Program-made: the position numbers and the translations under genes | Notes under the pieces: generated by a model | Database searches by the model: none | What the model was told of the DNA's origin: nothing | What the model saw: the letters and a program-made list of their open reading frames with translations, nothing else | Shown: piece by piece, positions 57,220-64,000 of the stretch | How the letters are laid out: each line of letters begins with the position of its first letter | How positions within the stretch are numbered: the stretch's first letter is position 1 | DNA from: Tenrec ecaudatus | Taxonomy: Eukaryota; Chordata; Mammalia; Afrosoricida; Tenrecidae | NCBI RefSeq assembly: GCF_050624435.1 | Contig: NC_134539.1 | Span: 145,982,025 to 146,046,024, forward strand | DNA: 64,000 nucleotides | Direction of reading: 5' to 3'

Positions 57220-58245
57220 CCGTGGAGGCGGGCAGACCTAGGTCTTTTAAGGAGATTCCGCAAAGCTCTGAGGTCTTGACAGGTGTGGCAAATGCTTTCA
57301 GTGCTGGGAAGACGCCGGGTCTGTGCCCTCATGGAGCCGATAGTCTGTGGTCACACAGGACAGGCAGTCAAGCTGTCAACACACACTCAGTACCTACCGT
57401 TACGAGGCAAAGGCCCCGGGGAGCATGGAGAGAAGAGGGGCTCTGTCTCTGTTGGTGTTTGGCTTGTCAGTATTCGAGCGACTTTTCCAATTGTGGGGCT
57501 TTGTATTTTAAGTTCCTTGGGGAGATGGTAGGCCTTCATGTGGGTGGCTGTGTGTGAATTACTGATTTCTCAGATGGATACCTGTAGTCCAGGGTGGGCG
57601 TAGGTTGCCCCTGGTCTCCTAACTGGTCACAGGAAGCCAGCCCCTGCTCTTGGCCTCGTGGCCATTGGTCCCTATTGAGTCTGCAGAGTTCACTTGCCTG
57701 TATCTTCCTTGAGATCGAATGGGCCCTAAAGAAGTTAAGTGCTTGCCCACTGTGAGGCAGCAGCCGCGAGACCTGGGAACTTGAGACTTGGGAGATCCCG
57801 TAACCCGCCCACGTCCACTCCACGGTCCACCCCCGTCACATAAAAGCACTTTCTGACATTTCAAGCCCATTTCGTCTTCCTGTAGTGTTTCCAAACAGAG
57901 GCAAGCCTCCTCTCCGGGAGTTGCCCTGATCCGCCAGGAGGCTGTCGCTGTTCCCTGACCTCACCTGTGTTCCCCCTATCTGTCCTTGGTGTCAGGGCTC
58001 CTAGATTGAGGGCCTAGAGGCCAGTTCTAAAACATGGCGATCTCACCATGCCCATTTAATCCTCTGCCGCATTCCCGGGAGGTGGTGAGCCTTCTCACTC
58101 TCCACAGACCCCAGGGCAGGGCAGGAGAGGCTAAGTGACTACCCAAGGCCACTTGGTTGAAGGTGTTTGATACGCATGGGTTCCTGTGAGACACCCTTGG
58201 TAGCTTCTTGGACCATTGCCCATAGCATTCTCCAACCCTCACCCC

Positions 58246-58448
58246 CCAACCAAACTCTCTGCCATCGAGTCGATTCTGACGCATAGTGACCCTATAGGGC
58301 AGGGTAGAATTGCCCTCGTGAGTTTCCAAGACTCATTTTCTTACTGGAGCAGAAAGCCTCATCTTTCTCTCATGGAGTAGCTGGTGGTTTGGAACTGCTG
58401 GCCTTGCAGTTAGCAGCCCGATGTGTAACCCATGATGCCAACAGGGCC
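58246..58448 (-). repeat. AfroSINE
   Basis: aactctctgccatcgagtcg, acgcatagtgaccctatagg, gcagaaagcctcatctttct and head complement ccatgatgccaacagggccc. The only antisense SINE in AXIN2 intron 2. Confidence 0.92.
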
Positions 58449-58832
58449 CTGACATTTTCCATCTGGCAGTGCCGGGGCTTCCCCCACCTCGAGCAGTAGG
58501 ACAGAGTACCAGGTCCCTGCTGTGGTTGAGTTCTAGGGGTTGAGTGACTCCGGGGCCGTCTGGCCCAGTAACCAGTGGGTGGTCCCCCGGCAAGGCTCGT
58601 GGCCTCGGGGGCCTCAGTGGTGAGGCTTAGAGGAGATGATTAGGCAGTGGATCATCTCTGAGCTGCTGGGTGCCACCCTGGGCTGGGCGTTGGGTGTGCA
58701 GTAGTGAAGACAACAAAGACCTTGCCCCATTGAGCTGCCCTGGTAGTTTTGCCACATGTCCACTTTGGAATGTGCCCAGCACGTAGTAAGTGCTCCATCA
58801 GTGGTAGCTTTTGGTCGTTAGGTCCAGGGGGA

Positions 58833-59003
58833 GGAGCCCTGGTGTCATACTGGGTTACATGCTGGGCTGCTAACCTCTAGGTCCGAAGTTCGAAACCACC
58901 AGCTGCTCCACCGTTAGATTTATCTAGTCTCGGGACAGTTTTACTCTGACCTGTAGGGTCACTGAGTTGGAACCAACTTGATGGCAGCAAGTTTGGAGTT
59001 GGA
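58833..59003 (+). repeat. AfroSINE
   Basis: gaggagccctggtgtcatac, gctgggctgctaacctctag, gtccgaagttcgaaaccacc and cacttgatggcagcaagttt-like tail. Confidence 0.9.
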
Positions 59004-59222
59004 ACCGAGGGGACTGGATTTTCTGGTTCTGAAATGTTACGGCTCTGGTGGTGGCATTTCATGTTTGTATGCCCCATCTGGGGTATAACCTGTTAATACC
59101 CAGGTGGTCTCCTCTGCCTTCTCTCATCCCCACTGCCTACCCCATCCAACCTGGGCCTATGGCTCTTTCTCTCTAAGCTCTCCTCACCCAACTGGCCAGA
59201 CTCCCCTTTCTTTCCTAACCTG

Positions 59223-59835
59223 GTATGTTAGTCCAGGTTGACCAGAGAAACAAATCCAGTGACGTGTGTAAGAGAGAGCTTTATATAAAGAGTATTGTAG
59301 GTACTCCTGTATAAGCTGAGTTTTTCGGCACATTTTTAGTACAGTAGTTGTGGTAAAATTAGGTGCCTCTGCTGATATTTGGGCTGGCTTATATAGGTAA
59401 TTGTGTATTAAGAAAAAAATTCCAGCCCTGTCCAGTTCAAGTCCATAGTGTGATGTTAGCCCATATATGCTCCATACCAGTCCATAAATTCCTCTTCAGA
59501 CTCACATAACACATGCAATGATGCTGAATGCAGGAAGATCACAGGCCAATAGGTGGAAAGTCTAGTGGATCCAGTGGTGCTGGAAACATCTCAGCACTGT
59601 TACGGGTCTCCACGTGGCTCCTCCAGCTCCAGGGCGCTGGCTCCATCAACATAGCTCCCTGTGGCTTGTCAGCAGGAATGTGTAGTAGTGTGTGTGAGTG
59701 TGTGGCCCCCAGTGTCCTATTTAGCTATGTTGTACCTCCAAATGAGGTCATCAAGCTGCGACCTGATTGACAGGCTAGACTCCACCCCTTTGCAAGTTGA
59801 CAGGAAATGATGTACCTGCCACACCTGGGGAGCAT
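59223..59835. repeat. Old interspersed repeat, family not named
   Basis: gtccaggttgaccagagaaa, gagagagctttatataaaga, acacatgcaatgatgctgaa, cacgtggctcctccagctcc and tgattgacaggctagactcc form an ordered set I associate with a widespread mammalian interspersed repeat. I cannot name the family or its strand with confidence. It is interrupted by the insert at 59,301-59,399. Confidence 0.55.
59301..59399. mobile_element. Short MITE-like insert with terminal inverted repeats
   Basis: Left end ctcctgtataagctgag and the reverse complement of the right end cctatataagccagccc are similar over about 15 bases, and both sides carry ggta. The insert splits the phrase agagta...attgtgtattaag of the host repeat. 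It looks like a small non-autonomous DNA transposon of TA-target type. Confidence 0.45.
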
Positions 59836-61171
59836 TTTCAAGGCCTTTTCCCCTTCTTACCAGCCTGGGTGCCCTCCTCTTGAATTCCTGCCCATGGGTC
59901 TCCATGTACCTTGCTTCCACCTCTCAGGAAAATGTCTGCAGCCATCCCCTAGCAAGGTCGCTCGTGATTAACCTGTTTTTCTAGAACTTACCCTGTATGT
60001 TGAAGGTGGCCTTTGTATTTATTAGGAGACAGAAAGGTTGAGCGAGGGCCAGGTGACTCGATGACACCAATCCCAGCTGTGTCGTCTGGGGCAGGCTGCT
60101 GTACTTTGGGGTGGTGGTGGTGGGAACCATGAAGGACCCCCATCTGTGAGATGGGGGTGTTGCTTCTTCCTTAGGGGGCTGTGAGAAGGAAAGGCGAAGG
60201 CTCGCTGAAGGTGTGCCCCTCCACGTGTGCCTGTGATACGCTGTGTAGGTCTGCCTCCTCCTGCTCCTCCCGCCCACACCCATGGAACATGATGGGACCC
60301 GCCCCCCACAGCCAGGCTCCCTGGGCACCAGAGGCTGCACCTGTGTGAGCCCAGGGGCTGGCCGCAAGCTGCACTCAGAGGAAGTGAACAGGAGGCTCAG
60401 AAGACAGATCGATGACCTTGCCTGTGTCCCACCCCCAGCACAGGTGCTGGCTAGAGACCCTTCTCTTCCGACCATTGCCTTCTCTGCCGCTCACTCCCTT
60501 GGCTGTTGACTTACCCTTGTGTCCCGGTCTTTGCATGCAGGGGGGCGCTGGGCTGCAACCTCAGGCTGTAGCAGGCTCTCCCTGCAGCCCACTGACCCTC
60601 TGTGGCCCCTTCCCCTGACAGAGGCCATCCCCTCGGCTGCTCCCCCCACCCCCCAGTCCCAGCCTCTCTGGTGGTGGGGAAGAATGGGGCCCAGCAGGAC
60701 ACAACCACACTGGTTGTTGTGGGAGGAGATCAAGAGGGTAAAAGTGGGGAGCCAGAGACCCCTGAAACAAAGGGCTGGAGCCACCGAGTCTGAACTGCTC
60801 ATTTTAATCCTGCTGGCTCTGCGTGGGGAGGGGGCGGGTGCAGGCCCAGCCGCACATGGCACAGGGGTGCTGAATGTTGTCCTAGATGTACGTGTGCGTG
60901 CGCGTGTGCTTGTGTCCAGTCCTGCCCATGATGCTGAAGTGTGGGAATGCCCACCAGGCCCACGGCCCAGGGGCAGGGTTCCTGCCCTCCCTGTATCTTG
61001 GGCACACCCCCTCTCCCAGGGAGTGTGTGGTCCTGGCTCCTTTGCAGATGGCTGGCTCTGAATTGTGACTGCAGTCTGATCAGTGGGGGTGATCCGACAA
61101 GGTCACCTGGCTGTCACCGCATTTCCCCCAGCTTACCCTCCCAGAGCAGAGCAGAGTCTGGGCTGCCCTGG

Positions 61172-61376
61172 AAGGAGCCTTGATGGTGTGGTGGGTCTGT
61201 GCTGGGCTACAAACCACAAGGTCAGCAGTGGGACACCACCAGCGGCTCCTTGGAGGAAAGATGTGGCTTTCTACTCCTGTAGAGAGTGGCATCCTCGGAA
61301 ACCCCCCAAGGGCAGCCCCATCCCGTCCTATAGGGTTGCCATGAGTCAGAAACCTCTCCATGGCAGTGAGTTTAAT
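61172..61376 (+). repeat. AfroSINE
   Basis: ggagccttgatggtgtggtg, gaaagatgtggctttctact, cgtcctatagggttgccatg and tccatggcagtgagtttaat. It ends 255 bases upstream of AXIN2 exon 3. Confidence 0.9.
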
Positions 61377-61630
61377 TTCTTTGGGTGGTGCCCTGGGGTG
61401 CTGCTCCGTCCTTGGTGGCTCTGCCTTTGGGAACTGAGAAACCCAATCTGCTCTCTGCTCACCCATTTGTTCCCACCCTTTATGCCCCCATGAGCCACCA
61501 ACCCCCCCCCCGGAGCTGGGCATCAGGTTGGCATTGAGCACAGATGGTAGGTTGGCATGTCCTGGGGTCACCCCGTTAACTCGGGTTTCTGGGGAGGCTC
61601 CAGACCACATGGCTCTCCCTCATCTCGCAG

Positions 61631-61771
61631 GTCCTTCAAGAGGAGTGATCCCATTAATCCATACCACGTCGCGTCCGGCTACGGCTTTGCCCCCGCCACC
61701 AGCGCCAACGACAGCGAGATCTCCAGCGATGCGCTCACAGACGATTCCATGTCCATGACAGACAGCAGCGT
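61631..61771 (+). CDS. AXIN2: AXIN2 coding exon (exon 3), linker after RGS domain
   Basis: This exon completes codon 272 (AG|G, Arg) and encodes residues 273-318 plus two bases of codon 319 (GT|G, Val). The residues run from [13 protein letters not shown] to a Ser/Asp-rich end, [15 protein letters not shown]. It is preceded by a polypyrimidine stretch and acceptor (ctcgcag, AG at 61,629-61,630) and followed by the donor gtgagt at 61,772. Its 141-base length matches the human exon. The encoded segment lies between the RGS domain and the GSK3-binding region and is very well conserved in axins. Likely lineage differences are I280, A286 and G290. Reading on without splicing meets a stop immediately, which supports the donor. 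Confidence 0.96.
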
Positions 61772-62502
61772 GTGAGTATGCCCCGCCCCCGCCCCGCCCG
61801 CCCCACCCTGGGCCGCCATCAGCCATCGCACCTGGCCGTGTGCTTCCCAGCTGTCCGTGTTGTGTGGGTGGGGGTGGTGCAAGGGAGTGGCCTGGCACTC
61901 TGCTCCAGGGACAGCCTGTGCAGAAGGGAAGAACCCTCCTGCTCCAGGTAGGAGGTTCAGACGAGCCCCTCTAGTCCCCGAGGGAAAAACTGACAGACAA
62001 ATGTGTTGGTGTGGTGGGTTTTGCATACTTTCTTGTGGCCAGAATTCCTTGGCTTGCCCTGAACCCAGATAATTCCATCTGTGCAGAAGCAACAGGTGGG
62101 CAGCAGGGTGGCAGAAGCCAGGTTTTTCTTTAGGAGCTGATGCCTTCTGGAGGAAACTAGGTAGGGGCAAGCGGGGGTCGTATGGTGTGATGTTGCCATA
62201 TGGATACCTTAGACATGGCCTCATTCAGTCCTCGTTGGTGGGCCCCCGACTGCGCCAGGCACCGGGGACCCAAACTAAGGCCTCTTTCCTCTTGCTCACG
62301 CTTGCTGACACGCCTCTGCCCAGAAGTGTCTGCTCTCGGGTCTGCTGCAGATGGATGGCTTTGCATTTTGAAATCAGTCTGAGTCACTGGGGTGGGGTCC
62401 TCTCTGGCACATGACCTGCTGTCCCCTTCCCTCGCCATCCTTCAGGAGTGTGTTTCTGGAGAGCTGGCGTTGTCCCCGGACGAAACTCAGCCAGGGCTTC
62501 TC

Positions 62503-62520
62503 ACCCCCCCCCCCCCCCCC
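62503..62520 (+). repeat. Poly(C) run
   Basis: About 18 consecutive C in intron 3. Confidence 0.95.
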
Positions 62521-62989
62521 GCGAGCCGAGAACCACAGTAGGAGAAGCGGTCTTTGAAGGCCGCTGCTCAGAGGCTTGCGAGTCACAGTCTCATCTCCCA
62601 TGGGAACCCTTTGGAAAGGCAGGCTATTTGGCCCCGTGAACAAAAACGTCTTGGCATTCTTATGTAGCACTTACTCCTTTTTCCTCCTCAATCTGGACTG
62701 GACTGTCCATCCTTCCAGTTCGTTTGAAGTCCTCTAGTTTCTGTTGGCCAGTGTCCTGTTGCTCTATTGCTTGACTGGCGGCCTAGAGCCACTTGGAAGG
62801 AAAGTCCACGAGGTTAGTTTGGGACTCGGCTCTCGCTTTTCCTGGTGACCTTCATTCTCAGAGTCCCTTCTGCAGGACGGTAGAGAGAGACTGATGGCGA
62901 GAGGATCCGTTTCCACGCGGCATTTGGCCCTAGAGATGCTGGGATCCAAGGAGAGGAAGGTACACAGAGACACGAGGGCTTCCCACAGA

Positions 62990-63075
62990 CCCAAACCAAG
63001 CCAAACTCATGTCCTCCAGTCCACACCGTGGGACAGGCTAGAACCGGCCCTGTGTGTTTCCCAACTCTTCCCAGG
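62990..63075 (-). repeat. AfroSINE 3' fragment
   Basis: aaaccaagccaaactcatgt (reversed gtttggtttgg tail), ccagtccacaccgtgggaca and gctagaaccggccctgtgtg. Confidence 0.8.
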
Positions 63076-63205
63076 GTCACCGTAGTGGGCTTTAAATCGG
63101 ATCGAGCTCTTTGTAGCGTGTGCACATTGGACGTAGTTCCTGAAGTCAGGTGCGCTGCACTACCTGTCTTAACAGCACCAGGCAAGGTGTCATGTATCTC
63201 TTGGC

Positions 63206-63395
63206 AGCCCTGGCTGTGTCGTGGGTTACGCAGCTGGAAAAGGTCAGCAGTTCGAGCCCACCAGCTACTCCTCGGGAGAAAGAGGAGGCCGTCTGTTCCG
63301 GGAGAGACCAGAAAGCCTGGGAAACACCACAGGGGCATTTCCACGCTGTCCTGCAGGGGTGCTGTGAGTCGTGATTGACCAAATGGCAGCGTGTT
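63206..63395 (+). repeat. AfroSINE
   Basis: gcagccctggctgtgtcgtg, ggtcagcagttcgagcccac, ctactcctcgggagaaagag and gtgctgtgagtcgtgattga. Confidence 0.9.
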
Positions 63396-63739
63396 TTCGT
63401 GCAAGGCGAGCGATGATGCATGTCTTCGATGGTACCGACAGTGCCGATCCTGTTTTATGTACGAGCCTGGAGTGTTGTCCCTGAGGTGACAAGCTGGGGC
63501 TCCTGTCTCTGTGTGTTGGTGCCCCAGCGCCTTACAAGGAGCTTTTCTTCCTCCTTAGTGTCCCTTGTCTTCTCCCCTGGCTTCAAGCAGAACCGCTCCT
63601 TCAACGTTCAGGGACGCGGGGATATTGTCTTAGCAGGATGTGGCACTTCCGAGTGAGTCGGAGTTGAAAGAGTAAAGCTTCTCAACGTAGCCTGCTTAGG
63701 ACTGCTTGGTTTCTGGGGGCCCGTCTTTGGCTTGGTGCC

Positions 63740-63925
63740 CTTGTTGGGCCAAGCATTGGACGGCTGGCCACAAGGTCGGAGGTTCAAACCCACCAGCCAC
63801 CCCGAGGAAGAAAGATGAGGCTATCCTCCTCCCACCAAGCTTCTTGGGCTTGGGAGACTCTAGGCAGGGTCGCTACAAGTCGGACAGAACTCTGGCCGTG
63901 CTTTTGGTGGTTGGCTTGTTTCCTG
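63740..63925 (+). repeat. AfroSINE
   Basis: ggtcggaggttcaaacccac, gaggaagaaagatgaggcta and agggtcgctacaagtcggac. Confidence 0.87.
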
Positions 63926-64000
63926 GCACCTGGCTGTACTTCATAGAGGGATTATTCTGAGCTCGTGATGCAGGGGTCCCTTGAAGTCTCTTGACATGAC

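Larger units (their letters stand above)
52166..61630 (+). other. AXIN2: AXIN2 intron 2
   Basis: A 9.5 kb intron between the first two coding exons, gtgagg... to ...ctcgcag. It contains a (GT)n array, seven AfroSINEs (six in sense orientation), an older interspersed repeat at 59.2-59.8 kb carrying a small transposon-like insert, a TCF/LEF motif at 52,341 and an AT-rich unique block near 54.8 kb. Apart from these I see only unique sequence, with no sign of another exon. Confidence 0.85.
48937..64000 (+). other. AXIN2: AXIN2 gene, 5' part (truncated by window end)
   Basis: The gene span runs from an inferred start site downstream of a TATA-like box to the window end inside intron 3. The exon 2 and exon 3 translations are nearly identical to mammalian AXIN2 as I know it, with matching exon lengths (815 coding bases, then 141) and intron phases. 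AXIN2 is a cytoplasmic scaffold that brings together APC, GSK3, CK1 and beta-catenin to promote beta-catenin destruction, and it is itself induced by Wnt signalling. The downstream exons with the GSK3 site, beta-catenin site and DIX domain lie beyond the window. The start site is an estimate from the TATA position; published AXIN2 genes use alternative 5' exons, so others may exist here. Confidence 0.95.
61772..64000 (+). other. AXIN2: AXIN2 intron 3 (5' part)
   Basis: It begins gtgagtatgc right after exon 3 and runs off the window. It contains a C-run at 62,503-62,520 and SINEs near 63.0, 63.2 and 63.7 kb. I see no further AXIN2 exon in it. Confidence 0.85.

Noticed and set aside
1-64000. 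tRNA, rRNA, CRISPR arrays or bacterial-type operons
   Set aside because: tRNA-like boxes occur only in SINE heads; no regularly spaced repeats or bacterial signals; the window is mammalian.

Overview
This is a mammalian nuclear genome window with one recognisable protein-coding gene: the 5' part of AXIN2 (conductin) on the + strand. The host appears to be an afrotherian. About forty tRNA-derived SINEs are of the AfroSINE type (head ending near 'agcagttcgaaaccacc', tail near 'agggtcgctatgagtc'). RTE-type LINE fragments share that tail, and there are lineage-style L1 3' ends ending in 'cccccaataaaatgat' plus poly(A). A tenrec-like or related small afrotherian is my guess from the L1 3' ends, but this cannot be settled without a repeat library.

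Layout: bases 1-47,600 are intergenic. I see no exon there, only retrotransposons, microsatellites and unique sequence. The repeats include an L1 ORF2 relic (1-1,440) split by a SINE, a decayed minus-strand RTE LINE (13,111-15,405), and several RTE 3' ends (18.5, 25.6, 27.1, 29.4, 30.6 and 45.6 kb). L1 3'UTR copies lie at 23.4, 25.4, 27.7, 31.7, 36.1, 36.8, 41.3 and 43.2 kb. The largest stretch in which I recognise no retrotransposon is 6,456-12,966; it holds a strong TCF/LEF-type motif and a 325-base polypyrimidine tract.

The AXIN2 promoter CpG island covers about 48.0-50.2 kb. It contains a reverse CCAAT box, G-rich tracts, a TATA-like box (48,905) and several TCF/LEF motifs. A non-coding exon 1 (about 48,937-49,140) ends at a GTGAGT donor. 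After a 2.1 kb intron comes exon 2 (51,222-52,165), carrying the start codon at 51,351 and 815 coding bases. These encode the N-terminal tankyrase-binding motif and the complete RGS domain. A 9.5 kb intron follows, then exon 3 (61,631-61,771; 141 bases), and the window ends inside the next intron. The two coding exons give 318 complete codons plus two bases of codon 319, out of roughly 840 in the mammalian protein, so the gene is truncated by the window edge.

Functionally, AXIN2 is the negative-feedback scaffold of the Wnt/beta-catenin destruction complex. The TCF/LEF motifs in the promoter and introns 1 and 2 fit its known status as a direct Wnt target. The most notable observations are upstream ORFs in the inferred 5'UTR (one stopping exactly across the exon 1-2 junction), a clear 'twin-primed' inverted L1 with target-site duplication, nested retrotransposon insertions with duplications, a short DNA-transposon-like insert with terminal inverted repeats, and a SINE-free zone around the AXIN2 promoter. 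I found no clearly new biological system.
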